A DNA stretch of 64,000 nucleotides from Corallococcus sp. EGB. Its GTDB lineage: Bacteria > Myxococcota > Myxococcia > Myxococcales > Myxococcaceae. Each line of letters starts with the position of its first letter. Within the stretch, counting starts at the first letter, position 1. Location of the stretch: assembly GCF_019968905.1 (NCBI RefSeq), contig NZ_CP079946.1, positions 2,418,001-2,482,000 on the forward strand, in the 5' to 3' direction. Position numbers and translations under genes: made by a program. This document shows, piece by piece, positions 35,063 through 44,280 of the stretch. The notes beneath the pieces are model-generated. The model was not told the DNA's origin, did not search any database, and worked only from the letters and a program-made list of their open reading frames with translations.

Positions 35063-37129
35063 ATGGACCTTTCGAAGCTCAATCCTCCTCAGCGCGAGGC
35101 CGTGGTGACGCTCCAGGGCCCCCTGCTCGTGCTGGCGGGCGCTGGCAGCGGCAAGACGCGGGTCATCACCCACCGCATCGTCCACCTGCTCAACGAGCGG
35201 CCGGGCCTCATCATGGCCCGCAACATCCTCGCGGTGACCTTCACCAACAAGGCCGCCTCGGAGATGAAGGAGCGGCTGGTCCACATGGCCGGCCCCCGCG
35301 CCCAGGGCGTGCTCGTCTGCACGTTCCACGCGTTCGGCGCGGAGATGCTCCGCGAGGACATCCACCGGCTGGGCTGGCCCCGGAAGTTCGCCATCGCGGA
35401 CATGGGAGACCAGCTCTCCATCATCCGCCGCGCCATGCGCGACAAGCGCATCGACGACCGCGCCTTCGACGCGCGCAAGGTCCTCACCCTCATCTCCAAG
35501 GCGAAGAACTCCGGCGAGGCGCCCCAGCCCAAGCCGGAGGGCATGGGGGACGACTACGACCTCATCACGTCGATGATCTTCGCGGACTACCAGCTCGCGC
35601 TGAAGGCGCAGGGCTCGGTGGACTTCGACGACCTCCTGGTGCTGCCCGCGCGCCTGTTGCGCGAGCACGCGGACCTGCACCGCAAGTACACCCAGCGCTT
35701 CCGCTACCTCCTGGTGGACGAGTTCCAGGACACCAACCACGCGCAATTGGACCTGCTCAAGCTGCTCGCGGGCGAGTCCAGGAACGTGTGCGCGGTGGGC
35801 GACGACGACCAGTGCATCTACTCCTGGCGCGGCGCGGAGGTGCGCAACATCCTGGACTTCGAGCGGCACTTCCCGGGCGGCAAGGAGGTGCGGCTGGAGC
35901 AGAACTACCGCTCGTCCGCGCGCATCCTGGACGCGGCCAACGCCGTCATCGCCAAGAACCCGGAGCGCAAGGACAAGCGCATGTGGACCGACCGGACGGG
36001 CGGTGCACGGGTGAAGGTGGTGGCGTGCCCCAACGACGAGGAGGAGGCCCGCTTCGTCGCGCACGAAATCCAGAAGCACATGGCCCTGGGCATGCCCGCG
36101 GATGAGATCGCGGTGCTCTACCGCACCAACGGCCAGTCCCGCCCCGTGGAGGAGATGCTGCGGGAGAAGAACATCGGCTACGAAGTCGTCGGTGGCAGCG
36201 AGTTCTTCGACCGCAGCGAGGTGAAGGACGTCATCGCCTACTTCAAGGTGCTGGCGAACAAGCTGGACGAAATCTCCCTCATGCGCATCGTCAACGTGCC
36301 CTCGCGTGGCATTGGCGACGTCACCATGGAGCGGCTGCACGCGCACGCGCAGGCCGAAGGGGTGACGCTCTGGACGGTGATGCGCCGCGCGGACACCTAC
36401 GACGACCTGCCCTCCGGCGCGGGCGGCAAGGTCCTGGAGTTCGTGGAGATGGTGGAGCGCTACCGCGAGGCCTTCGCCCAGACGCCCCGCCTGTCCGAGG
36501 CCACGAAGATGCTGCTGGAGGAGATTGGCTTCCGGGAGGCCACCCGCGCCAAGGCCACGTCCGGCACCGCCGCGGACAAGAAGCTCAAGGGCGTGGACCA
36601 GGTCCTCACCTCCCTGGAGAACTTCGAGAAGCGCGAGGGCCCCAAGGCCAGCCTCCTCACGTACCTGAACCGCCTCAGCCTGGACACGCGCCAGGAAGAG
36701 GAGGAGGTGCCAGGGCAGAACAAGCGCGTGACCCTGATGTCCCTGCACGCCTCCAAGGGCCTGGAGTACCGGCTCGTCTTCTTCATCGGCATGGAGGAGG
36801 ACCTGATGCCCCACGGCGGCATGCAGGGCGAGGCGCAGAACCTCGAGGAGGAGCGCCGCCTCTGCTACGTGGGCATTACCCGCGCCAAGGAGCAGCTCTA
36901 CCTCACCCGCGCCACCACCCGCGTGAAGCGCGGCAAGGAGGTCCCCCGCACGCCCTCGCGCTTCCTGGAGGACCTCCCCCCGGACGCCATCGAGGTCGTG
37001 GACATGGACGCGCCGCGTCAGGGCCCTCCGGACGAGAAGGAGAAGAACTTCTTCGCCAACCTGAAGGAGCGCTTCAAGAAGCCCGCCGCCGGGGGGCCGG
37101 GGCCGGGCACGCCGGGCCGGGCGCCCTGA
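35063..37129 (+). CDS. UvrD/PcrA/Rep-type DNA helicase
   Basis: A 688-residue superfamily 1A helicase. Walker A (LVLAGAGSGKT) is at residues 22-32; motif Ia follows in VTFTNKAASEM; motif II is LLVDEFQDTNHAQ; motif III is GDDDQCIYSWRGA; motif VI is CYVGITRAKEQLYLT. The length suits PcrA or UvrD, and Rep is also possible, so no symbol is assigned. It is the replication and nucleotide-excision repair helicase class. The Gly/Pro tail (about 15 residues) is disordered. It is divergent from the lipoprotein gene with only 34 bases between starts, so promoters overlap coding sequence. Confidence 0.94.
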   Translation: MDLSKLNPPQREAVVTLQGPLLVLAGAGSGKTRVITHRIVHLLNERPGLIMARNILAVTFTNKAASEMKERLVHMAGPRAQGVLVCTFHAFGAEMLREDIHRLGWPRKFAIADMGDQLSIIRRAMRDKRIDDRAFDARKVLTLISKAKNSGEAPQPKPEGMGDDYDLITSMIFADYQLALKAQGSVDFDDLLVLPARLLREHADLHRKYTQRFRYLLVDEFQDTNHAQLDLLKLLAGESRNVCAVGDDDQCIYSWRGAEVRNILDFERHFPGGKEVRLEQNYRSSARILDAANAVIAKNPERKDKRMWTDRTGGARVKVVACPNDEEEARFVAHEIQKHMALGMPADEIAVLYRTNGQSRPVEEMLREKNIGYEVVGGSEFFDRSEVKDVIAYFKVLANKLDEISLMRIVNVPSRGIGDVTMERLHAHAQAEGVTLWTVMRRADTYDDLPSGAGGKVLEFVEMVERYREAFAQTPRLSEATKMLLEEIGFREATRAKATSGTAADKKLKGVDQVLTSLENFEKREGPKASLLTYLNRLSLDTRQEEEEVPGQNKRVTLMSLHASKGLEYRLVFFIGMEEDLMPHGGMQGEAQNLEEERRLCYVGITRAKEQLYLTRATTRVKRGKEVPRTPSRFLEDLPPDAIEVVDMDAPRQGPPDEKEKNFFANLKERFKKPAAGGPGPGTPGRAP

Positions 37130-37175
37130 CGGTGGGCGGCTCAGGCCTGGATTCCCCGGCGATGTACGCCTGACC

Positions 37176-37204
37176 TTGACTTGATCCGGCCGTCCGACTA
37201 GGAG
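37176..37204 (+). promoter_or_regulatory. sigma70-like promoter of the rplM-rpsI operon
   Basis: A TTGACT -35 (37176-37181) and a TAGGAG -10-like hexamer (37199-37204) are separated by 17 bases, 117 bases before the rplM start. The -35 is close to consensus; the -10 is weak. The long leader (37205-37320) may carry ribosomal-protein autoregulation, but I see no motif that I can name. Confidence 0.45.
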
Positions 37205-37320
37205 GGTCGGCCTTTCCGGGCTTCTGTCGGAGTTTTGGCGGAAGACTCGCGGTTGGTTCGCACGAGCACGCGACCCCTGGCATGCACCTGGGTGTCGCGC
37301 CGAAGTCTGGAGTGCACGAA

Positions 37321-37767
37321 ATGTCGCAGAAGACCTACAGCGCCAAGGCTGGGGACATCAAGCGCCAGTGGCACGTCATCGACGTGTCCGACAAGGTGCT
37401 TGGTCGCGCCGCCAGTCAGATCGCCACCCTCCTGAAGGGCAAGCACAAGCCGACGTACACCCCGTCCATCGACACGGGTGACCACGTCATCGTCATCAAC
37501 GCCGACAAGGTGAAGGTGACGGGCACGAAGGAGACGGACAAGCAGTACTACCGTCACCCCTACGCCGGCTTCCCGGGCGCCCTGAAGATCACCAACCTCG
37601 CGAAGCTGCGTCAGCGCCACCCTGAGGACATCATCCTCAACGCGGTGCGCCGCATGCTTCCCCGCAACGCCCTGGGCCGTCAGATGATGACGAAGCTCAA
37701 GGTGTATGCTGGTGACACCCATCCGCACACCGCGCAGAAGCCGGTGGCGTACAAGGTCGAGGCGTAA
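37321..37767 (+). CDS. rplM: 50S ribosomal protein L13
   Basis: L13 of the large subunit, 148 residues, start at ATG 37321. Family blocks are visible: WHVIDVSDKVLGRAASQIAT, TGDHVIVINADKV, YYRHPYAGFPG, and the C-terminal MLPRNALGRQM followed by KVYAGDTHPHTAQKP. The conserved rplM-rpsI order is kept, with rpsI nine bases after its stop. Confidence 0.97.
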   Translation: MSQKTYSAKAGDIKRQWHVIDVSDKVLGRAASQIATLLKGKHKPTYTPSIDTGDHVIVINADKVKVTGTKETDKQYYRHPYAGFPGALKITNLAKLRQRHPEDIILNAVRRMLPRNALGRQMMTKLKVYAGDTHPHTAQKPVAYKVEA

Positions 37768-37776
37768 GGAACAGCC

Positions 37777-38178
37777 ATGGCGATCAATCCTGAACTTGGT
37801 TTCTACGCCACGGGCCGCCGCAAGGAGGCCACCGCCCGCGTGTGGGTGCGTCCTGGCAACGGCGCCGTCGTCATCAACGGCCGCGACATCAACGAGTACT
37901 TCGGCCGTGAGACGTCGAAGATGGTGCTCAACCAGCCCCTCGAGATCCTCGAGCAGAAGGGCAAGCTGGACGTCACGGTCAACGTGCGCGGCGGCGGTCT
38001 CTCCGGCCAGGCCGGCGCCATCCGCCACGGCATCGCGCGCGCCCTGTGCGCCTTCAACCCGGAGTTCCGTCCGGCGCTGAAGAAGGCCGGCTTCCTCACC
38101 CGTGACGCCCGCGCGGTCGAGCGCAAGAAGTACGGCCAGCCCGGCGCCCGTCGTCGGTTCCAGTTCTCCAAGCGCTAA
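37777..38178 (+). CDS. rpsI: 30S ribosomal protein S9
   Basis: S9 of the small subunit, 133 residues. It has [20 protein letters not shown] near the start, the central [19 protein letters not shown], and the basic C-terminal tail that reaches the P site, ending in [10 protein letters not shown]. It is translated from the same transcript as rplM and followed by a strong hairpin. Confidence 0.97.
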   Translation: MAINPELGFYATGRRKEATARVWVRPGNGAVVINGRDINEYFGRETSKMVLNQPLEILEQKGKLDVTVNVRGGGLSGQAGAIRHGIARALCAFNPEFRPALKKAGFLTRDARAVERKKYGQPGARRRFQFSKR

Positions 38179-38211
38179 TCCCGCTTGCCGGCCAGCTGTC
38201 CGGCCGCTCTT

Positions 38212-38243
38212 CGGCGGAGGTTTCCCTCGGGAAGCCTCCGCCG
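38212..38243 (+). terminator. terminator of the rplM-rpsI operon
   Basis: A near-perfect 15-bp stem: CGGCGGAGGTTTCCC (38212-38226) pairs with GGGAAGCCTCCGCCG (38229-38243) with one G-U pair. It starts 34 bases after the rpsI stop. The following TCGTGCTTTC has only a short T run, so termination may be hairpin-driven. Confidence 0.75.
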
Positions 38244-38321
38244 TCGTGCTTTCTGGGCGAGCGGGTGGGCAGCGCCCCGTCGCGATGCGCGCGGGCGTTC
38301 TGCTAGCATCCGGGCACCCTC

Positions 38322-39734
38322 ATGGAACTCAACGAAATCCTGCAGATCGCCCTGCGCGGCGGAGCGTCCGACATCCACCTGAAGGCGGGCCTGCCGCCCA
38401 TGTTCCGCGTGGACGGTTCGCTCGTGCCGCTCAAGGACGGCCGCCGCCTGCCGCCGGAGGAGGTGGCGCGCATGGCGTTCGGCATCATGAACGAGTTCCA
38501 GAAGGAGAAGTTCAAGGTCAGCAACGAAGTGGACCTGGCCTACGGCGTGCCGGGCCTGGGCCGCTTCCGCGTGAACGTCTTCCAGCAGCGCGGCACGGTG
38601 GGCGCCGTGCTCCGCGTCATCCCCTTCAAGGTGATGACGATGAAGGACCTGCTGTTGCCCACGGTGCTGGAGAAGGTGTGTGGCGAGGAACGCGGCCTGG
38701 TGCTGGTGACGGGCACCACGGGCTCCGGCAAGTCCACCACGTTGGCGGCGATGATCGACTACATCAACTCCAACGAAACCAACCACATCATGACCATCGA
38801 GGACCCCATCGAGTTCCTCATCCGCGACAAGCGCTCCATCGTGAACCAGCGCGAAGTGGGTGTGGACACGATGAGCTTCTCGCAGGCCCTGAAGTCCGCG
38901 CTGCGCCAGGACCCGGACGTCATCCTGGTGGGCGAAATGCGCGACCACGAGACCATCGAAACGGCGCTCCACGCCGCGGAGACGGGCCACCTGGTGATGT
39001 CCACGCTGCACACGCTGGACGCCACGGAGACCATCAACCGCATCGTGTCCGCGTTCCCCCCGCACCAGCAGAAACAGGTGCGCCTGCAGCTCTCCAGCGT
39101 GCTGCGCGGCGTGGTCAGCCAGCGCCTCGTCCCGCGCGCGGACGGCAAGGGCCGCGTGGCGGCGGTGGAGGTGCTGCGCGTCACGGCGCGCGTGCGCGAG
39201 CTGATCGAGGACAAGGACCGCACGAAGGAGATCCACGACGCCATCTCGCAGGGCACGGACTCCTACGGGATGCAGACCTTCGACCAGTCGCTGATGAGCC
39301 TGGTGCGCAACGGCCTGGTCACCTACGACGAGGCCCACCGTCAGGCCAGCAACCCGGACGACTTCGCGCTGCGCTTCTCCGGCATCAGCGGCACGTCCGA
39401 CTCGAAGTGGGACGCCTTCGACGCCAAGGCCGGCGAGGAGCGGCCCATCCCGGGCTCGCAGTCCTTCGCGCAGAAGGGCGCGCCCACCCAGGCCGCCCCG
39501 GCGGCCCCCGCGCCCGCGCCCCAGGCCGCTCGCCCCGGTGCGCCCATGGCTGGCCGTCCCATGACGCCTCCGCCCGGCGTCGCGGCGCCGCGTCCCGCCG
39601 CCCCGCCGCCAGGCGGGGTCCAGGGCCGGCCCCTGCCTCCGCAGGGGGCCGCCCGTCCGCCCACGCCCGCCCCGGTGCCCGCGCCGGCTCCGGCGGCCGG
39701 GGGCGACGACGACTTCCAGATCGAACGCTTCTAG
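38322..39734 (+). CDS. PilT-like type IV pilus retraction ATPase
   Basis: A 470-residue secretion ATPase of the PilT/PilU type. The ATPase core has Walker A GTTGSGKST near residue 130-138, the Asp box TIEDPIEFL, Walker B VILVGEMRD, and the His box STLHTLDAT. The region VRELIEDKDRTKEIHDAISQ corresponds to the PilT C-terminal signature. Unusually, about 110 extra residues follow (Ala/Pro-rich, ending in DDDFQIERF); typical PilT stops near 350-370. The tail may bind a partner. Myxobacteria carry several pilT paralogues, so which one this is cannot be told. Confidence 0.9.
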   Translation: MELNEILQIALRGGASDIHLKAGLPPMFRVDGSLVPLKDGRRLPPEEVARMAFGIMNEFQKEKFKVSNEVDLAYGVPGLGRFRVNVFQQRGTVGAVLRVIPFKVMTMKDLLLPTVLEKVCGEERGLVLVTGTTGSGKSTTLAAMIDYINSNETNHIMTIEDPIEFLIRDKRSIVNQREVGVDTMSFSQALKSALRQDPDVILVGEMRDHETIETALHAAETGHLVMSTLHTLDATETINRIVSAFPPHQQKQVRLQLSSVLRGVVSQRLVPRADGKGRVAAVEVLRVTARVRELIEDKDRTKEIHDAISQGTDSYGMQTFDQSLMSLVRNGLVTYDEAHRQASNPDDFALRFSGISGTSDSKWDAFDAKAGEERPIPGSQSFAQKGAPTQAAPAAPAPAPQAARPGAPMAGRPMTPPPGVAAPRPAAPPPGGVQGRPLPPQGAARPPTPAPVPAPAPAAGGDDDFQIERF

Positions 39735-39762
39735 CGGGGCGCGGCGGGGGAGGGCGGCCGCC

Positions 39763-40500
39763 TCAGGCGTCGTCATCCCCCAGCTGCGCGCGCAGCCGGG
39801 TGAGGCGCATGGGGCCGATGAGGCCCTGGTGCGCCAGCGTCTGGAGCAGCGACACGGTGGCGCGCACGCGCGCGTCCTGCACCTCCTCGGACTCCTGGAC
39901 GACCTCGTTGTCGATGAGCGTCTCCAGGTGCTCCGGGTTGATGGAGGTGGGCCCCTCCGACCACGCGATGTCGAACAGCGCCCGCGCCATGTGCTCGCGC
40001 GCCTTGCGGTCCGCGTCGTTGGGGGCGGCCTTGGCGAACGCGAGGAACAGCGCGTCCACGGACGGCTTGGACAGCGCGGCCAGGGCGGGCACCTCTCCCA
40101 GGGACTCCTTCACGTAGTCCGCGTCGAAGCTGTCCACCTCCTGCTCGTAGCCGAAGGCCTCCTCCAGGAGGATGGACGCGAGGAAGGCGTCCGTCTCCTC
40201 GTCGCTCGCGCCCTCCTCCTTCAGCGCCTCGCGCGCCTTCGTCGCCGCGGCGGAGAGGGACTCATCCTCCGCGAGCGCGCGGGCGGAGGCGTGCGCGGCC
40301 AGCAGCACCAGCGCGGCCTGCGCGTCTGAGGACAGCGCGCGGCCGCTCACGCCCAACAGCAGGGCCTTCTGCTTGGGGTTGGCGTCCGCGGCGGCAAGGA
40401 AGTGCTGCTCCTCCGGAGTCAGCGGTTCACCCGCCTTCTCCTTGCGGAGCGTTTCCCTGGCGGCGTCGGCGGTGAGGAAGCGGGCGAGGATGGGGTGCAT
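39763..40500 (-). CDS. hypothetical helical protein, 245 residues
   Basis: Start ATG 40500 (MHPILARFLTADAARETL) is preferred over an upstream one at 40518. The protein is almost fully alpha-helical, Ala/Glu/Leu-rich and acidic, without signal peptide or membrane span. It ends in LRAQLGDDDA. No domain is recognised; the helices are not regular TPRs. It converges on the pilT-like gene and is divergent from recX. Confidence 0.75.
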   Translation of the reverse strand: MHPILARFLTADAARETLRKEKAGEPLTPEEQHFLAAADANPKQKALLLGVSGRALSSDAQAALVLLAAHASARALAEDESLSAAATKAREALKEEGASDEETDAFLASILLEEAFGYEQEVDSFDADYVKESLGEVPALAALSKPSVDALFLAFAKAAPNDADRKAREHMARALFDIAWSEGPTSINPEHLETLIDNEVVQESEEVQDARVRATVSLLQTLAHQGLIGPMRLTRLRAQLGDDDA

Positions 40501-40535
40501 GGCGGGGCCTGTTACCACATGGTAGGGACTCCGCG

Positions 40536-41042
40536 ATGGTTGACGAGCCCCAAGGCCCCGAGGCTGTCCAGCGCGCCACCGACGCCTGCCTGCGCCTGCT
40601 CAGGGCGCGGGGCCGCAGCCGGCATGAACTGAACCTCGCCCTGGAGCGCAAGGGCTACCCGGAGTCCGTGCGCGACGCGGTGCTCGCCCGGCTGTCGGAC
40701 TGGGGGTACCTGGACGACGCGAAGTTCGCGCGCGACCGCGCCGCGGCCCTTCTGGGCAAGGGCAAGCTGGGCCCCCGGGCCGTGCTCCAGCGGCTGCAGG
40801 CCCACGGGCTGGAGGGCACCGAGGCCCGGCGCGCGCTGTCGGAGGCGAAGGAGGCCGTGGGCTTCGACGCGCTGGCGGCCGCGCGGCAGGTGCTGGAGCG
40901 CCGGCGTCTGGCTGGCCGCCCGCTCGACGCGAAGGAGCGGGCCCGTGCGGGACGGCTCCTGCTCAGCCGGGGATTCGCGCCGGATGTCGTGACCCAACTG
41001 GTGGGCGAACCTTCGCTGGACCCCTCCGGGCAGGACGAATAG
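40536..41042 (+). CDS. recX: RecX regulatory protein
   Basis: A 168-residue RecX family protein that modulates RecA filaments. It has the three tandem three-helix repeats typical of RecX. Motifs visible are CLRLLRARGRSRHELNLALE, LARLSDWGYLDDAKFARDRA (the conserved Y-x-D-x-x-F/Y-A) and LLSRGFAPDVVTQLVGE. RecA is not in the window. The next gene starts only 12 bases downstream, indicating a shared transcript. Confidence 0.92.
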   Translation: MVDEPQGPEAVQRATDACLRLLRARGRSRHELNLALERKGYPESVRDAVLARLSDWGYLDDAKFARDRAAALLGKGKLGPRAVLQRLQAHGLEGTEARRALSEAKEAVGFDALAAARQVLERRRLAGRPLDAKERARAGRLLLSRGFAPDVVTQLVGEPSLDPSGQDE

Positions 41043-41054
41043 TTTGGGGGCGTG

Positions 41055-41825
41055 ATGCGCTCTGTCGTCCTCGCCTTGTCCGCTTTGATGTTGTCCGCCT
41101 GTGCCGCCCTCACCGCGGGGCCCGCGGGTGAGCCTGACTACGCCACCCAGGCGGCGGAGAACCTGGCGCTGGGCCAGGCCGCGCTGGAGAACAAGGACTA
41201 CCTCAAGGCGGAGAAGTACTTCGACCACGTCCGCACCAAGTTCCCCTACCTGGAGGCCGCCCGCGAGGCGGAGCTCAAGCTGGCGGACCTGGACTTCGCC
41301 CGGGAGATGTTCCCGGAGGCGCGCGACAAGTTCGACTCCTTCATCAAGCTGCACCCCACGCACCCCAAGGTGGACTACGCCGCCTACCGCGCGGCCCTCT
41401 CCTACGTGGAGGAGTTCCCCTCGGAGTTCTTCGCCCTGCCGCCTTCCTACGAGAAGGAGCAGAAGCCCATGTACGACGCGCTCCGGGCGATGAACGCCTT
41501 CCTGCGCCAGTACCCGGATTCGCAGTACGTGAAGGACGCCACCGTGCGCCGGGACGACGCCCGCCAGCGCCTGGCGCGCCACGAGCTCTACGTCGCGTCC
41601 TTCTACGCCAAGCGCGAGCGCTGGAAGGCCGTGGCGCAGCGCCTGGAGGGGCTGCTCAAGGACTACCCGGGCACGACGCTGGAGGAGGAGGCCCTCTTCG
41701 ACCTCCACGACGCGTACGTGAAGCTCAACGACAAGGAGCGCGCGCAGAACACGCTGCGCGAGGTCCTCAAGCGCCTGCCGGGCACGCCCGCCGCCCAGCG
41801 CGCCCAGAAGATGCTGGGCTCGTGA
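41055..41825 (+). CDS. bamD: BamD-like outer-membrane assembly lipoprotein
   Basis: A 256-residue lipoprotein with a lipobox (ALMLSAC) and TPR repeats, fitting the BamD/ComL family, which supports BamA in inserting outer-membrane proteins. Repeat units read YLKAEKYFDHVRTKFPYLEA, MFPEARDKFDSFIKLHPTHP and RWKAVAQRLEGLLKDYPG. The start is set at ATG 41055; GTG 41052 directly precedes it. The stop overlaps the next gene's GTG start. Confidence 0.85.
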   Translation: MRSVVLALSALMLSACAALTAGPAGEPDYATQAAENLALGQAALENKDYLKAEKYFDHVRTKFPYLEAAREAELKLADLDFAREMFPEARDKFDSFIKLHPTHPKVDYAAYRAALSYVEEFPSEFFALPPSYEKEQKPMYDALRAMNAFLRQYPDSQYVKDATVRRDDARQRLARHELYVASFYAKRERWKAVAQRLEGLLKDYPGTTLEEEALFDLHDAYVKLNDKERAQNTLREVLKRLPGTPAAQRAQKMLGS

Positions 41826-42526
41826 GGCGCCTGGAGGACTGGGGGCGGCTGGGGGGCATCGGCATCGCCGTGCTCGCGGTCACCGGCGTCCTCGCGTTCC
41901 TGGGCCCGCGCCTGCTGGGCTTCGCGGCCGGGCCCGAAGCCGAGATCGTCACCACCCTGAAGCAAGCCGAGCACGACGGCGTGTCCCTGCCCGTGCCCGG
42001 TGCCCCGCTCCCGCTCGTCTCCCGGAAGCTCCAGTACGCCCGCATCACCGTCTCCGTGGCGCCGGATGGCCGGAGCGCGGAGGCCTTCGCCACGCTGGAC
42101 TTCGAGGGCGTCCTGGGCGCCACCACGGTCAGCACCGCGGGGGTGGAGGCCGTGCCCTTCACCCGCGAGTCCGGCCGGTGGAAGCCCGTCTCCTCGCTGG
42201 CGCCCCGCCTGGTGGCGGCGGTGGCGGCCCTGGAGGCGCGGCGCCAGGCGCTGGCGGACGGACAGCCGGACGCGCTGTCGCGCATGGCCGGCCCTGGGGG
42301 GGATGGCGGAGCGGGGCGGACGTGGGAGGAGCTGGCCCCCTTGAGCAAGCGGCGCCTGACGGTCCAGGCCTGGTACGCCCGGCTCGAGCGGGACGAGGTG
42401 ACGGTGACGGAACACTACCGGGTGGAGGGGGACCTTCCGTCGAGGCCGGTCGACACGCGGGGGGAGCGTCCGTTATTGCTCCTGCGCGAGGGCGATCAAT
42501 TCTTGTTTTCGCCCGGGCTCATGTAG
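41822..42526 (+). CDS. single-pass membrane protein, unknown function
   Basis: A 234-residue protein whose GTG start overlaps the BamD stop (GTGA). One transmembrane helix lies near residues 13-32 (GIAVLAVTGVLAFLGPRLLG); the rest is predicted to be periplasmic. A strand-rich domain follows (ITVSVAPDGRSAEAFATLDF). Near the end are VTEHYRVEGDL and LLREGDQFLFSPG. I do not recognise a family. Coupling to bamD suggests an envelope role. Confidence 0.72.
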   Translation: MRRLEDWGRLGGIGIAVLAVTGVLAFLGPRLLGFAAGPEAEIVTTLKQAEHDGVSLPVPGAPLPLVSRKLQYARITVSVAPDGRSAEAFATLDFEGVLGATTVSTAGVEAVPFTRESGRWKPVSSLAPRLVAAVAALEARRQALADGQPDALSRMAGPGGDGGAGRTWEELAPLSKRRLTVQAWYARLERDEVTVTEHYRVEGDLPSRPVDTRGERPLLLLREGDQFLFSPGLM

Positions 42527-42562
42527 GCTACCCGAGGAGGCAGGGCCCGCGCGGGCCGAGTC

Positions 42563-43285
42563 ATGGACGAAGCCCTCAAGCAGCTACTGACCCTCGGGCG
42601 CGGCTCCTTCGAGAAGAAGCAGTACGCCCAGGCCGAGCAGTTTCTGACGAAGGTGGTCGAGCAGAATCCGACCTTCGCCGACGTCTACAACATGCTCGGC
42701 ATCATCTATCACGACCAGGGCCAGTTCGCCCGGGCGCAGCGGGCCTTCGAGTCCGCGCTGCGGCTCAACCCCGCGTACACCGAGGCCGCGCTCAACCTGG
42801 CGGTCATCTACAACGACATGGGGAAGTACGCGGAGGCGAAGGAGGTCTACCAGGCCGCCTTGTCCCGCCAGAAGGGCGCCCCCGGCGAGCTGGACCCCTA
42901 CGTCATGAAGAAGGTGGCCAACATGTACGCCGACATCGGCGACGTGTTCGCCTCCAGCGGCGTGTGGGCCAAGGCCATCGAGGAGTACCGCCGCGCCCTG
43001 GCCCACTTCCCCGAGTTCGTGGACATCCGCCTGAAGCTGGGCAATGCCCTGAGGGACGCGGGCGACAACGCGGCGGCCCTCGCGGAGTACGAGCAGGTCA
43101 TCGCGCAGAATCCGTCGTACATTCCTGGACGGATCAATTATGGAATCGCCCTGTACTCGGCGGGACGCCGTGACGAGGCGGTGAAGGTCTGGGAAGACGT
43201 GCTCGTGCGCAGTCCCGGCAACAAGAGCGCGCAGATGTACCTCAACCTGGTGAAGGACCCGGGGAAGGCGGAAGGGACGGGTTGA
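42563..43285 (+). CDS. TPR-repeat protein
   Basis: A 240-residue soluble protein of about six TPR units (for example VDIRLKLGNALRDAGDNAAA and YNMLGIIYHDQGQFARAQRA). There is no signal peptide and no enzymatic domain. It is 36 bases after the membrane-protein gene and 37 bases before the FHA gene, so a transcriptional unit running from recX to the FHA gene is plausible. The partner is unknown. Confidence 0.85.
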   Translation: MDEALKQLLTLGRGSFEKKQYAQAEQFLTKVVEQNPTFADVYNMLGIIYHDQGQFARAQRAFESALRLNPAYTEAALNLAVIYNDMGKYAEAKEVYQAALSRQKGAPGELDPYVMKKVANMYADIGDVFASSGVWAKAIEEYRRALAHFPEFVDIRLKLGNALRDAGDNAAALAEYEQVIAQNPSYIPGRINYGIALYSAGRRDEAVKVWEDVLVRSPGNKSAQMYLNLVKDPGKAEGTG

Positions 43286-43322
43286 GCACCATGGCAACTT
43301 CCATCATCGAGGTCGCGGCACC

Positions 43323-44267
43323 GTGAGCACTCCTGGCGGTACGGCGAAGTCCTTTGCCCTCAAGTTCATCTCCGGGAAGTACCAGGGCGGTGAGTTCCCG
43401 CTGAAGGCCAACAAGCAGATCGTCGTCGGACGGTCGAGCGAGTTGGACATGGTCCTGGTGGAGGACATGGTCTCGCGCAAGCACGCGAAGATCCTGTTCT
43501 CCGACGGCGCCATCACCATCGAGGACCTGGGCTCCACCAACGGCACCTTCGTCAACGGCGAGAAGGTCAAGCAGGCCAAGCTGAAGGAGGGGGACCGCAT
43601 CCTCATCGGGACCTCCATCCTCAAGCTCGTGCACCAGGGCGCGGAGAGCGCTCCGGTGGACGAGAGCGTCGTGAAGCAGAAGCTGGAGGAGGCCGCCGCC
43701 GCCCAGGCCGCGCGCACCACCAAGGCCAGCTCCATGACGGGGAAGATTGAAGAGATTCCCCTCCCGGACCTGCTCCAGCTCTTCCACACGTCCAAGAAGA
43801 ACGGCGTGCTCGTGGTCAACAACGCCCACGAGGGCCGCATCTACCTGCGCCAGGGCCGCGTGTACTACGCGGTCATCGACGACAACCACAACCTGGGCCC
43901 GCAGAAGAGCTTCAACCGCATCGTCACCTGGGAAGAGGGTGACTTCGAGCTGCGCCCCGCGGACACGCAGGAGTTCATGGTGGAGCTGGACTCCTCCACC
44001 GAAGCGCTCCTGATGGACGCCCTGCGCCAGCTGGACGAGTTCAAGCGGCTGCAGCCGAACCTGCCGGCCATGTCCACGGCGCTGCGCCTCGCGCAGCCGC
44101 TGACGGCGCCCCTGAAGGAACTGACGCCGGAGCTGCTGGACGTGCTGCAGCTGGTGCACAACCACGGCTCGCTGGGCGGCGTGCTGGACCACTCGGACGG
44201 TGACGACGTGCTCACCGCCGAATCGGTGGTGCAGCTCATGAAGCGCGACTACGTGCGCGCGGAGTAG
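43323..44267 (+). CDS. FHA domain plus DUF4388 protein
   Basis: A 314-residue protein starting at GTG 43323. The FHA domain occupies residues about 20-100, with the phosphothreonine-binding blocks VVGRSSELDMVLVEDMVSRK and DLGSTNGTFVNGEKV. A charged linker precedes a DUF4388 (PATAN-like) domain at about 140-225 (MTGKIEEIPLPDLLQLFHTS and RIYLRQGRVYYAVID). Such proteins connect serine/threonine kinase signalling with regulators of motility or development in myxobacteria. No kinase is adjacent. Confidence 0.9.
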   Translation: MSTPGGTAKSFALKFISGKYQGGEFPLKANKQIVVGRSSELDMVLVEDMVSRKHAKILFSDGAITIEDLGSTNGTFVNGEKVKQAKLKEGDRILIGTSILKLVHQGAESAPVDESVVKQKLEEAAAAQAARTTKASSMTGKIEEIPLPDLLQLFHTSKKNGVLVVNNAHEGRIYLRQGRVYYAVIDDNHNLGPQKSFNRIVTWEEGDFELRPADTQEFMVELDSSTEALLMDALRQLDEFKRLQPNLPAMSTALRLAQPLTAPLKELTPELLDVLQLVHNHGSLGGVLDHSDGDDVLTAESVVQLMKRDYVRAE

Positions 44268-44280
44268 GGCGGGGAACACC

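Noticed and set aside
37205-37320. A ribosomal-protein leader riboregulator before rplM
   Set aside because: The leader is long enough, but I cannot draw a specific known motif; left as an untested possibility.
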